Shown one piece after another: positions 34,186 to 41,921 of a DNA stretch of 64,000 nt. Every line of letters begins with the position of its first letter. Positions within the stretch are counted from its first letter, which is position 1. The position numbers and the translations under genes were made by a program. This DNA is from Azospirillum brasilense (GTDB taxonomy: Bacteria > Pseudomonadota > Alphaproteobacteria > Azospirillales > Azospirillaceae). The stretch lies in NCBI RefSeq assembly GCF_007827815.1, contig NZ_VITH01000011.1:1-64000 (forward strand), written 5' to 3'. The notes under the pieces were generated by a model that worked only from the letters and a program-made list of their open reading frames with translations, did no database searches and was not told the origin of the DNA.

Positions 34186-34602
34186 ATGAAAGTCGAAGGC
34201 CCCGGAAAACTTCGCGGCAGCAGCTCGGTCCGGCGCACGGGGAAGGCCGAAGGCTCGTCCGGCGCGTCCTTTTCCAAGCAGCTCGTCGGCGAGACCAACA
34301 CCGCGCAGGGCGTCCATGCGGCGGCGCCGCTGGCCGGCATCGCCAGCGTGCTGGCGCTGCAGGAGGTGGACGACGCCACGGCCCGCGCCTCGCGCGGCAA
34401 GATGCGCGCCGAGGAGATGCTCGACAAGTTGGAGGAGATCCAGCACGGGCTTCTGGCCGGCACGCTTCCGGCGCAGAAGCTGATGGACCTCGTGAAGGTG
34501 GTGCAGTCGCGGCGCGTCCATGTGGACGATCCGCGTCTGGCCGACATTCTTGACCAGATCGACCTGCGCGCCCAGGTCGAGCTGGCGAAGCTCACCCCCT
34601 GA
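34186..34602 (+). CDS. fliX: Flagellar assembly regulator FliX
   Basis: FliX couples class II flagellar assembly to the sigma54 activator FlbD in Caulobacter. The 138-residue product has the family pattern MKVEGPGKLRGSSSVRR at the N-terminus, GIASVLALQEVDD in the middle and LQSRRVHVDDPRLADILDQIDLRAQVELAKL-like sequence at the end. ATG 34186 is the natural start; the very long open frame upstream of it is a shadow. It is divergent from flgI, as in other alphaproteobacteria. Confidence 0.88.
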   Translation: MKVEGPGKLRGSSSVRRTGKAEGSSGASFSKQLVGETNTAQGVHAAAPLAGIASVLALQEVDDATARASRGKMRAEEMLDKLEEIQHGLLAGTLPAQKLMDLVKVVQSRRVHVDDPRLADILDQIDLRAQVELAKLTP

Positions 34603-34844
34603 GCGCCTTTCCCAGCGCCGCAGGCCGCGGCGCCGGCGTCGGGCGGCCGGGGCCGCCGGCCATTGCGGCCATAGGATCGGCTTTTCGGCATCGGCCGTAC
34701 GGCCATCGCCGGCGGTTTCACAAAACTTTGCTTCTCCAAGGGCTTGTTCGTGCTTCGATAGGCGAAGCGCGGGGTTGCGGTTGCCGGTGCGCCTACCTAT
34801 ACTCCGCGCCGCCCGGATCACCCTTTTGCGTTGGATGCTCTCGG

Positions 34845-35264
34845 ATGTCGTCTCCGCTTCTGCCTAAGAACTACACCCCGTCGGAAGACGAGGAGTTCAT
34901 GAATCCCGTCATGCGGGAATATTTCCGCCAGAAGCTGCTGCGCTGGCGCGCGGAGCTGCTGGCTGAATCCAGCGAGACCCTGAGCAGCCTTCAGGAAGGC
35001 GGCATCCAGGAACCGGACATCGCCGACCGTGCGTCGGCCGAAACCGACCGGGCGCTGGAACTCCGCACCCGCGACCGCGAGCGCAAGCTGATCTCCAAGA
35101 TCGACGCGGCGCTGGAGCGGTTGCAGGATGGGGCCTACGGCTATTGCGAGGAAACGGGGGAGCCCATCTCCGTCCGCCGCCTCGACGCCCGTCCCATCGC
35201 GACGCTGAGCCTGGAAGCCCAGGAGCGGCACGAGCGCATGGAGCGCACCCAGCGCGACGACTGA
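34845..35264 (+). CDS. dksA: RNA polymerase-binding transcription factor DksA
   Basis: DksA enters the RNA polymerase secondary channel and works with ppGpp. The 139-residue product has a coiled coil (about 20-95, with DIADRASAETDRALELRTRDRERKLISKI; the DRAS region carries the tip Asp) and a globular end GAYGYCEETGEPISVRRLDARPIATLSLEAQERHE. Only one Cys remains of the four zinc ligands in E. coli DksA, so the globular domain is zinc-free, as often in alphaproteobacteria. ATG 34845 is chosen from the family start. A terminator follows. Confidence 0.92.
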   Translation: MSSPLLPKNYTPSEDEEFMNPVMREYFRQKLLRWRAELLAESSETLSSLQEGGIQEPDIADRASAETDRALELRTRDRERKLISKIDAALERLQDGAYGYCEETGEPISVRRLDARPIATLSLEAQERHERMERTQRDD

Positions 35265-35308
35265 CGCGCCGGTTCATTTCCGGCGCTTCCGGCCGTGCCC
35301 AAGGACAA

Positions 35309-35336
35309 GCCTCCTCCGATCCCGGCGGGGGCTTTT
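35309..35336 (+). terminator. Intrinsic terminator after dksA
   Basis: GCCTCCTCCG (35309-35318) pairs with CGGCGGGGGC (35323-35332) with one mismatch and one G-T pair, loop ATCC, followed by TTTT (35333-35336). A weaker stem (GCGCCGG 35266-35272 with CCGGCGC 35280-35286) lies just upstream. Confidence 0.72.
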
Positions 35337-35654
35337 GTCCGTTCTGGGACGGTGTCGGGGTGAGTTCCCGACGGCGTGCTGAGGAGGTTGCGGCCCGCCC
35401 CTCTGTCGGAGCTTGGTTCGCTCGGGCCGGCCGCGGGCCCGCTGCAATGAACCGTCACGCTACCGGCTCCGGCCGGTCCCGGCCAGCCTGGGAAACGGCT
35501 TGCCCCTCTCTGCCGCCGCCGCCACCAAACGACGAACGTCTTCCGATGGCGCCTCACCTTCTGGTGTGGCGCTTTCGCGCGTCCGGCTGCTCGCCCGGGT
35601 CGGTCCTCCACAACCCGATGGTGCGGGTTGCCAGAACGGCCTGTTGACGGTGAA
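35337..35654 (+). other. Gene-free stretch after dksA
   Basis: No supported gene is seen. The sequence is GC-rich with no clear promoter motif. It should contain the promoter of the coiled-coil pair that follows. Confidence 0.4.
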
Positions 35655-35840
35655 ATGGATGTCCTGAAGCGGATCGAGACATTGCAGGCCCTGGTCCGTG
35701 AGGCGCAGACACGCAGGAAGCGCCTCCTGGACCAATCCCATGAGCGCCTGCGCTCCGCCGAAAAGGCGTTGGAAGGGTCTCACCGCCTGCTGAAAGGGAA
35801 GCCCCATGGCCCAGGCCCATCAACCCGCGAACCACCCTGA
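35655..35840 (+). CDS. Small coiled-coil protein of unknown function
   Basis: I do not recognise this protein. The 61-residue product starts MDVLKRIETLQALVREAQTR and is mostly one charged helix ending in a Gly/Pro-rich tail. ATG 35655 is used; an in-frame TTG at 35628 has no ribosome site. It overlaps the next gene by 35 bases in another frame, which suggests coupled expression. Codon use fits a real gene, but the size makes it uncertain. Confidence 0.45.
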   Translation: MDVLKRIETLQALVREAQTRRKRLLDQSHERLRSAEKALEGSHRLLKGKPHGPGPSTREPP

Positions 35841-36315
35841 GGCGCAGAACCCCGATGCCGAGGATTGGCGTCGGCGCAGCGAGGTGCGGCGCAGCCGGGC
35901 CGAAGAGGCCCGCATCGGGGCGGAGCGGATGCGGGAGGAGGCCGAAGAGGAACGGGTCGCGCATTTTCAGCGCAATGTCGAAGCGGAAGGGGCCCGGCTG
36001 ATCGCGGAAGAGGGGCGGATCACCGGGGAAACGCGGCGCCAGGAAGCGGAGGAGGCGCGCATTCTGGACGAGGAGCTTCGCCGATCCGCCGAGATGGCCC
36101 GGCGGTCGGCGGAGGAGGCGCGCCTCTCCGAGGAACTGGCGCGGCAACTCCATGAGGCGACCCGGTGTTTTGCCGAGGAGGCCCGGCTTCATGCCGAGCA
36201 GGCGCGCGCCGACGCGGAGCGCGTCCGGGCGGTGAACGAGGAGCAGCGCCAGATCCTTGAGGAGATGCGGGAGACCGTCCGGCGTTACGAGGCGCTTCTG
36301 GCCGGGGGCGGGTGA
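35806..36315 (+). CDS. Charged coiled-coil protein of unknown function
   Basis: I cannot assign a family. The 169-residue product is almost entirely Arg/Glu/Ala-rich helix from residue 18 to the end, with recurring RxAEEAR-like blocks roughly every 7-11 residues (RRSRAEEARIGAERMREEAEEER, then RRSAEMARRSAEEARLSEELARQ and so on). It has one Cys, no signal peptide and no membrane segment, so a cytoplasmic rod is expected. GGGAAG lies before the ATG. Low-complexity coding raises the chance of artefact, though the opposite frame is worse. Confidence 0.55.
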   Translation: MAQAHQPANHPEAQNPDAEDWRRRSEVRRSRAEEARIGAERMREEAEEERVAHFQRNVEAEGARLIAEEGRITGETRRQEAEEARILDEELRRSAEMARRSAEEARLSEELARQLHEATRCFAEEARLHAEQARADAERVRAVNEEQRQILEEMRETVRRYEALLAGGG

Positions 36316-36656
36316 CGGGCCGCCCGGGCCCGGCGGGAAGAGGGTCGCCACCCACCCGAAACGATGGCCGCTGCTGCTCGGCCCTGCTCTCCAAGAGCGT
36401 CCCCTCTCAATCCTTGAGGGGCGCACCACGCCGCCGCACCCGCCATTGGTCATAAACGGTTTTGAATTTCCTTTTCGTACCCGCTTTGGTAGAACTTGAT
36501 GGCGGGTGTGAGCACTTCGGTATGCCTGACAACGAGCCGTGGCGGTGCTGGTCCTGATGAGATCACAACGTTGGGCACAGGCCGGTGAAGCGCCGAGCGG
36601 TGAAGGGCAAGTTAAGCGCTGGCAAGCTGATCATCTGATGATGAAGGAATCGGGAA
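36316..36656 (+). other. Gene-free stretch ahead of the RTX-like gene
   Basis: No gene is supported. A hairpin CCCCTC...GAGGGG lies near 36400-36421. From about 36450 the base composition becomes AT-richer (TTTTGAATTTCCTTTT), the likely promoter zone of the RTX-like gene, though no clean -35/-10 pair is visible. Confidence 0.4.
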
Positions 36657-37772
36657 ATGGCATTGAGATTTGCTGAGCGCATCGGTTCCAAGGACGGCGA
36701 TGCCATGGCCGCCTCATCAAATACGGTGTTTTTCGGTCTGCAAGGCAATGATGTATTTTACGGTGGATATGGAATTGACTTCGTTTTCTTCCTTGGCGGC
36801 GCTGGGGACGATACTTATTCGATTCAATCACCGGGAGCGATTGTGATTGCCGACTCGGGTGGTTCTTCCGATCAATTGATCGCATCGGGAATCGGTGTCA
36901 GCAGACCGACGACGTACGCGGCGACGATCGATGGGCGCCATTTGGTGGTTGGCGACACGAAGTCGGGTCAGTTGGTGTATGTCCTCAATTATCTCGATCC
37001 TCAGTTCAAGATTGAGAAAATTACTTTATCCGATTCGGTCCATTCATATGACAGTATTATTTCTTTGCTTCCAAAGGCTCCCGGTTTTATTGGGAATTTA
37101 TCATGGGAAGCGTTTACGGATCGTATGAAAATTACGCATCTGAACACTCCGGATGTCAACGAGGCGTTGGGCTATTATCTGAACCGCGAAGCTCTGCTCC
37201 AGACCCGAGCGACCATCGACTACAGAAAAGATCCGACCAACCGTGTCGCCGTCACGACCGGCGGTGCCAGTGTGGAGACCGCGATGGCCGCTTACACCGG
37301 TCCGGTGGCGGGAGTGGTGAACCAGCACATTGGCACCGATGCCGGCGAAGCGATCCGGGGCTCGAGTCGGGCCGATTTCATCAACGGGCTTGCGGGCGAC
37401 GACGCGATCGACGGGCGGAATGGCGACGACGTCTTGGATGGCGGTTTGGGCTCCAACTTCCTGACCGGCGGCTGGGGCACGGACACATTCTTCGTCGATG
37501 GCCGCAGCGGCGGCGTGACCTGGTCCACCGTCACCGACCTGGAGGCGGGTGAATGGGTGACCACCTGGGGTTGGAAGGAGGGAGTCTCGAAACTGACTTG
37601 GCAGGAGATGGGCGGCGTCGAAGGCTACAAGGGTGCCACGGCTCACATCGATCTGGATGGCAACGGCAGCATCGACATGAGCATGACCGTTTCCGGCCAA
37701 TCCTCCGGCTCGATCCTGACCACTCCGGGTCAGGTCGAGGGCAACGGATATCTCGCTTTCTGTCTCAAGTAA
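36657..37772 (+). CDS. RTX-like calcium-binding protein (hemolysin-type repeats)
   Basis: This is probably a secreted calcium-binding protein, exported by a type I system since no signal peptide is seen. The 371-residue product has a short repeat block at about 27-56 (GLQGNDVFYGGYGIDF, LGGAGDDTYSI). A second block at about 250-290 (GLAGDDAIDGRNGDDVLDGG, LTGGWGTDTFFVDG) follows, then an EF-hand-like loop DLDGNGSID near residue 342. The middle (about 60-230) matches no family I know. The first 450 bases are clearly AT-richer than the neighbours, which hints at transfer. The role is unknown. Confidence 0.78.
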   Translation: MALRFAERIGSKDGDAMAASSNTVFFGLQGNDVFYGGYGIDFVFFLGGAGDDTYSIQSPGAIVIADSGGSSDQLIASGIGVSRPTTYAATIDGRHLVVGDTKSGQLVYVLNYLDPQFKIEKITLSDSVHSYDSIISLLPKAPGFIGNLSWEAFTDRMKITHLNTPDVNEALGYYLNREALLQTRATIDYRKDPTNRVAVTTGGASVETAMAAYTGPVAGVVNQHIGTDAGEAIRGSSRADFINGLAGDDAIDGRNGDDVLDGGLGSNFLTGGWGTDTFFVDGRSGGVTWSTVTDLEAGEWVTTWGWKEGVSKLTWQEMGGVEGYKGATAHIDLDGNGSIDMSMTVSGQSSGSILTTPGQVEGNGYLAFCLK

Positions 37773-38263
37773 AAAAAGCGGCCCGCCCGATGTCATCGAG
37801 CGCAAAGCCTGATGCATCAGGCTTTGCGATTGCCCAACCCGCCGCCACGGCCATCGCGTGGCCGGCGCCCTCCTGCGATCCGGGCATCGGGCCGTGTGCG
37901 CCGGCGGGGATAGCCAGACCTCCACATGCAGCGTGCCGTTGCGGCCGGCTTGACCGTGCCCGGCGCGGTGCAGGCCCACGACGGCGGTGACACGCCCCGG
38001 GTGGGCAGGGAAGGGGACGGCAGAAGGCGCCGGGCGGCAGAAACTGCCGGCTCAGCGCGGGCAGCGCACGGCTGGACCGTGGCGCGACCACCGAAACACG
38101 CCTGTGCCGCGTCCGTGTCGCATGGCTGGTTCGGCGATGCGTGGAAGCCGGCCGGGATGCGGGTGTTCCTGTCGCGCCATGCAACGCGATGGAATGGGGT
38201 TCGGGCCCCCTTCCATCGTGTCGTTCTTCGTCTGCGTTTCTGCCCGATGTCCCCTGACCGTCC
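37773..38263. other. Gene-free stretch between the RTX-like gene and flgH
   Basis: No open frame here resembles a protein. It holds a perfect 28-bp palindrome (37801-37828) and otherwise GC-rich sequence. The flgH stop lies at its right edge on the minus strand. Confidence 0.45.
37801..37828. repeat. Perfect 28-bp palindrome downstream of the RTX-like gene
   Basis: CGCAAAGCCTGATG is followed immediately by its exact reverse complement CATCAGGCTTTGCG, with no spacer. It begins 28 bases after the RTX-like stop. As RNA it would form a hairpin but there is no T-run after it. It could be a terminator variant, a protein site or a mobile-element trace. Confidence 0.9.
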
Positions 38264-39049
38264 TCAGAAGGGCATGATGATGTCGAAGAGCTGCTGGCCG
38301 TAGCGGGGCTGCTGCACGTCGGTGATCTGGCCGCGTCCGCCGTAGGAGATGCGGGCCTCGGCGACCTTCTCGTAGCTGATGGTGTTCTGCGCGGTGATGT
38401 CCTCCGGCCGGATGACGCCGGTGATGATCAGGTCGCGCACCTCGTAATTCACCCGGACCTCCTGGCGGCCCTGGATCACCATGTTGCCGTTGGGCAGGGT
38501 CTGGGTGACCAGCGCGGCCACCTTCAGGGTGATCTGTTCCTTGCGGTTGATGGCGCCCTTGCCGTCGTTGGAGGTCGAGCTGTTCAGGTCCAGCAGGCTG
38601 CCGGCGTTCACCCCGTCGGGCAGCGCGCGCTGCAGCGCCTTGCCCTCGAAGCCGAACAGGCTCGGCATGCCGGCCTTCTCGGTGTTGCCGCGGGTGCGGG
38701 TGGTCTGATTGTTCATCTGCGCCTGATCGTTGATCTGGATGTCAACGGTCAGCAGGTCGCCGACCTTGGCGGCGCGCTGGTCCTTGAAGAAGGCCTTGGC
38801 GCCCGTCCGCCACAGCGAGTTCGGGTTGCGCTCCGTCGGCAGCGGGGTGGGCATCGGCAGGCTGACCGGCTGGTAGCCGGGCTGGGCCTGCGGGTCCTTG
38901 ATCTTGGTGAGTTCCGGAGCGGAGCCGATGTCCGACACGCGCGACATGGCGTTGCAGGCGGGCAGACCGGCGGCGACGGCGGCGAGCAGAGCGAAGCGGA
39001 ACGCCGTGCGGACCGTGTGCCTGGGGGCGGTCGTCTTGGGGGCGGGCAT
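38264..39049 (-). CDS. flgH: Flagellar L-ring protein FlgH
   Basis: FlgH is the outer-membrane lipoprotein of the L-ring. The 261-residue precursor has a lipoprotein signal with the lipobox LPAC at about residue 32. FlgH segments follow: NSLWRTGAKAFFKDQRAAKVGDLLTVDI, GNMVIQGRQEVRVNYEVRDLIITGVIRPEDI and YGGRGQITDVQQPRYGQQLFDIIMPF. AAGGAG precedes the ATG. It is the last gene of flgF-flgG-flgA-flgH, 13 bases after flgA. Confidence 0.95.
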   Translation of the reverse strand: MPAPKTTAPRHTVRTAFRFALLAAVAAGLPACNAMSRVSDIGSAPELTKIKDPQAQPGYQPVSLPMPTPLPTERNPNSLWRTGAKAFFKDQRAAKVGDLLTVDIQINDQAQMNNQTTRTRGNTEKAGMPSLFGFEGKALQRALPDGVNAGSLLDLNSSTSNDGKGAINRKEQITLKVAALVTQTLPNGNMVIQGRQEVRVNYEVRDLIITGVIRPEDITAQNTISYEKVAEARISYGGRGQITDVQQPRYGQQLFDIIMPF

Positions 39050-39062
39050 GGGAGCTTTCTCC

Positions 39063-39827
39063 TTACTTCGCGGTGAGGCCGGGCTTTGCCACGGCGACGA
39101 TGTTGGGGCCCGCGACGGTCGCTTCGAGGATGCGGTTGGATTGGGTGTTGACGACGCGGATCACGTCGCCCCGGCCGCCGTCCTGCAGGGCCTTGCCCTG
39201 GACCGACAGGGTCAGGTTTTCGGTGGCCAGCGTGATGGTGACCAGCGCGCCCTTGTCGACGACCCGCGGCGACTGCAGGTCGCGCAGACGCACGGGCTGG
39301 TTCACCGGGACGCCGCGGCGCGGCGTCAGGCCGATGAGCTGGGCGTCGGTGGCGGCGATGTCGCTGCCGGCGAGGTCGGCGCGCACGTCCTGCCAGTCCA
39401 CGTCGCCCGGGCCGATCACGTCGCCGGGCGCGATGCGCCGCGACAGCACCGGCACCTGCACCACGCCGTAGGCGCGGCCCGACACCGGGAGGCGCACGGC
39501 CGGGCGGGTATCGGCCACGATCATCTCCGCGGCGAAGCGGCCCTGCACCGGGTTGTAGTAGAGGTTCTCCACCGTCAGGCTGCCGGCGCCCGCCGGGGCG
39601 CGCAGCTCCACCGCCCGGTTGTCCAGCTCCATCTGCAGGCGGCCCGTGGTGATCTGGCGGGACAGCGCGTCGGACAGCACCGCCTCGACATGGGCCGGGC
39701 TGTAGACCACCGCCTGCGCCGCCGTCGTCGGGGTGCCGTCCATCGACTGGGCGAAGGCCGCCGGGCCGCCGGCGAGGGCGGCGGCGAGGAGGGCGGTGCC
39801 GAGGATGCGCAGGGCGGGGCGGGACAT
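39063..39827 (-). CDS. flgA: Flagellar P-ring assembly chaperone FlgA
   Basis: FlgA is a periplasmic chaperone for FlgI. The 254-residue precursor has a signal peptide (cleavage near AFA-QS at residue 27) and a C-terminal SAF-type domain with VPVLSRRIAPGDVIGPGDVDWQ, TPRRGVPVNQPVRLRDL and GRGDVIRVVNTQSNRILEATV. ATG 39827 is chosen over an extension to 39845. It lies between flgG and flgH, a common alphaproteobacterial order. Confidence 0.93.
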   Translation of the reverse strand: MSRPALRILGTALLAAALAGGPAAFAQSMDGTPTTAAQAVVYSPAHVEAVLSDALSRQITTGRLQMELDNRAVELRAPAGAGSLTVENLYYNPVQGRFAAEMIVADTRPAVRLPVSGRAYGVVQVPVLSRRIAPGDVIGPGDVDWQDVRADLAGSDIAATDAQLIGLTPRRGVPVNQPVRLRDLQSPRVVDKGALVTITLATENLTLSVQGKALQDGGRGDVIRVVNTQSNRILEATVAGPNIVAVAKPGLTAK

Positions 39828-39871
39828 GGCGGGACTTCCTTGCAAAGACGAGCCTTAGGACGATGCCGGGA

Positions 39872-40657
39872 TCAGCGGAGCTGCGAGGCCTGCTGCATCA
39901 TCTCGTCGGTGGTCTTGATGACCTTGGAGTTCATCTCGTAGGCGCGCTGGGCGGAGATCAGGGTGGTGATCTCCTGCACGATGTTGACGTTGGAGGTCTC
40001 CAGCGCGCCCTGCACCACGCGGCCGAAACCGGGAGCGCCGGGGTTGCCGCCGACCGCCTCGCCCGACGCGCCGGTCTGCAGAAACAGGTTGTCGCCGACC
40101 GCTTCCAGGCCGGCGGCGTTGGCGAAGGTGGCGAGCTGGAGCTGGCCGACATTCTGCTGGGCCACCTGGCCGTCCAGCTTCACCATCACCTCGCCCGAGG
40201 CGTTGATGGCGACGTCCACCGCTTCCGCCGGGATGGTGATCGCCGGCTGCACCGGATAGCCGTCGGCGGTGACGATGATGCCCTCCGGCGACAGCTTGAA
40301 ATTGCCGGCGCGGGTGTAGGCGGTGTCGCCGCTGGGGAGCTGCACCTGGAAATAGCCGGAGCCGTTGACGGCGACGTCCAGCTTGTTGTCGGTGACCGTC
40401 AGGTTGCCCTGCTCCAGCACGCGGGCCACCGCGGCGACGCGCACCCCGGCGCCCACCTGCACGCCGGTCGGCACGATGGTGCCGGCGTCCGACGAGGTGG
40501 AGCCGATGCGGCGGAAATTCTGGTAGAGCAGGTCCTGGAACTCGGCCCGCTGCTTCTTGAAGCCGGTCGTCGTCGCGTTGGCGATGTTGTTCGAGATGGT
40601 TTCGACGTTCAGCTGCTGGGCGATCATGCCGGTGGCGCCGATGGCGAGGCTGCGCAT
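39872..40657 (-). CDS. flgG: Flagellar distal rod protein FlgG
   Basis: FlgG builds the distal rod. The 261-residue product begins MRSLAIGATGMIAQQLNVETISNNIANATTTGFKKQRAEF, carrying the ANNLANxxTxGFK rod/hook motif, and ends with the matching helix EITTLISAQRAYEMNSKVIKTTDEMMQQASQLR. Length is standard (E. coli 260). AGGAGCAAG precedes the ATG. It is second in the operon. Confidence 0.97.
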   Translation of the reverse strand: MRSLAIGATGMIAQQLNVETISNNIANATTTGFKKQRAEFQDLLYQNFRRIGSTSSDAGTIVPTGVQVGAGVRVAAVARVLEQGNLTVTDNKLDVAVNGSGYFQVQLPSGDTAYTRAGNFKLSPEGIIVTADGYPVQPAITIPAEAVDVAINASGEVMVKLDGQVAQQNVGQLQLATFANAAGLEAVGDNLFLQTGASGEAVGGNPGAPGFGRVVQGALETSNVNIVQEITTLISAQRAYEMNSKVIKTTDEMMQQASQLR

Positions 40658-40682
40658 GGTTCTTGCTCCTTTACGCGGTCGA

Positions 40683-41405
40683 TCAGGCCGTGCGGCCCAG
40701 CTTCTGGATGGCGCTGCGGATGCGCTCGTGCTCGTTCTCGATCAGCTTCTGGTTCGACTGGTACTGGCGCTGGATCTCGATCAGCGCCGTCATCTCGACC
40801 ACCGGCTTCACGTTCGAATTCTCTAGCATTCCCTGTGCCACCTTCGTGTCGGCCGGGGCCGCCTGCGGCTCCTCGTCGCTGACGTAGAGGCCGGCCCCGA
40901 CCTCGGTCATCAGCTGCTCGTTGCGGAAGGTGACGATGTTCAGCCGGCCGACCGGACCCAACTCGGTGGAGACGGTGCCGTCGCCGGACACCATGATGTC
41001 CTTGGTGCCGTTCGGGATGGCGAGCGGCTGGCCGTTGTCGCCCAGCACTGGCAGGCCGCCGCCGTCGACGATCTGGCGCTGGTCGTTCAGGCGGAAGTTG
41101 CCGGCGCGGGTGTAACGCGGGCCGCTCGCCGTATCGACCGTGAAGTAGCCGTGGCCGGTCAGCGCCATGTCCAGCGGGTTGCCGGTCTGCATCAATCCGC
41201 CGGCCGAGAGGTCGCGCACCACGGCGCGGTCCTGCACGAAGCTGATCTGCTCGTGCATGCCCGGACGCTCCAGGAACTCCGTGAACAGCATGCGCTGCTG
41301 CTTGAAGCCCGTGGTGTTCATGTTCGCGATGTTGTTCGAGATCACGTCCAGCTGGCGGCGCAGGGTCATCTGGCGCGACAGGGACACGTAGATCGGGTTT
41401 TCCAT
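40683..41405 (-). CDS. flgF: Flagellar proximal rod protein FlgF
   Basis: FlgF belongs to the rod. The 240-residue product starts MENPIYVSLSRQMTLRRQLD, then SNNIANMNTTGFKQQRMLF, and ends with the helix EMTALIEIQRQYQSNQKLIENEHERIRSAIQKLGRTA. ATG 41405 is used; the open frame extends far upstream with no similarity. A strong sigma54-type promoter lies 55-70 bases upstream, making this the first gene of flgF-flgG-flgA-flgH. Confidence 0.95.
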   Translation of the reverse strand: MENPIYVSLSRQMTLRRQLDVISNNIANMNTTGFKQQRMLFTEFLERPGMHEQISFVQDRAVVRDLSAGGLMQTGNPLDMALTGHGYFTVDTASGPRYTRAGNFRLNDQRQIVDGGGLPVLGDNGQPLAIPNGTKDIMVSGDGTVSTELGPVGRLNIVTFRNEQLMTEVGAGLYVSDEEPQAAPADTKVAQGMLENSNVKPVVEMTALIEIQRQYQSNQKLIENEHERIRSAIQKLGRTA

Positions 41406-41459
41406 CGGCGGCCTCTTTCCATTCGGGCCGGGGAGCGTTCCGACCGGCGCAAATGGCAA

Positions 41460-41475
41460 TGCACGGCGCGTGCCA
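41460..41475 (-). promoter_or_regulatory. Sigma54 (-24/-12) promoter of flgF-flgG-flgA-flgH
   Basis: The minus strand reads TGGCAC-GCGCC-GTGCA (41475-41460). GG and GC are 10 bases apart and only one base differs from TGGCAC-N5-TTGCA. The start would be near 41448, about 43 bases before flgF. Confidence 0.68.
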
Positions 41476-41645
41476 AAGCGGGAATCTGCCGGAGTTGCGG
41501 CATGGAGGGCCGCCGCCGCCGTTGGGGAAGCGCCTGCCGGGCAAGAACTGCCGGTGGGATGGCAAGGGATGCCGCCCCCCGCCGGGCAAAAGCGTCCCGT
41601 TGCCGCGGCGCCGGCGGCGCGCGGGTCATGACGGCTCCCTCCGCC

Positions 41646-41691
41646 GGAGGCGGCGGGCATGGGCGGCTCCCGCCGCGGGAGGCGGCGGGCA
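41646..41691. repeat. 14-bp direct repeat upstream of the flgF sigma54 promoter
   Basis: GGAGGCGGCGGGCA occurs at 41646-41659 and 41678-41691, with a 32-bp period (about three helical turns). It lies about 170-220 bases upstream of the sigma54 site, a plausible distance for an enhancer-binding activator. Function is not shown. Confidence 0.6.
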
Positions 41692-41921
41692 GGGGACGCG
41701 GGCGGGATCGTGGAAAGGGGGCTTGCGGGCGTGGTTCGGGCGTTCGCTCCTTGGTTGACAGGGTTCTCCGGCGATGCCCCAATCAAGAACCGTGCCGCGG
41801 CCTTTGGTTGCGTGTCTGTCACAGCCCCGGACCCTGTCTGAAAGGCTTTGTTAACTATCCGAAAGATAGGGTTGCTGGGCTGGTAAGGCCACGCTCCGCC
41901 ACCGCTCGCGCTTAGGATTCC

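Larger units (their letters stand above)
41406..41921. other. Divergent flgF-fliL intergenic region
   Basis: There is no gene in these 516 bases. On the minus side it carries the flgF sigma54 promoter (41460-41475). The middle has a 14-bp direct repeat (41646-41659 and 41678-41691) and dense GC palindromes. Near fliL there is a TTAAC half-site (41851-41855). The fliL promoter itself is not recognisable. Confidence 0.5.

Noticed and set aside
29509..34602. A 1697-codon open frame on the plus strand
   Set aside because: It runs antisense through fliK, the flgI operon and into fliX. Its sequence is low-complexity Gly/Arg/Val of the kind produced opposite GC-rich genes. Only its last 138 codons (fliX) are real.
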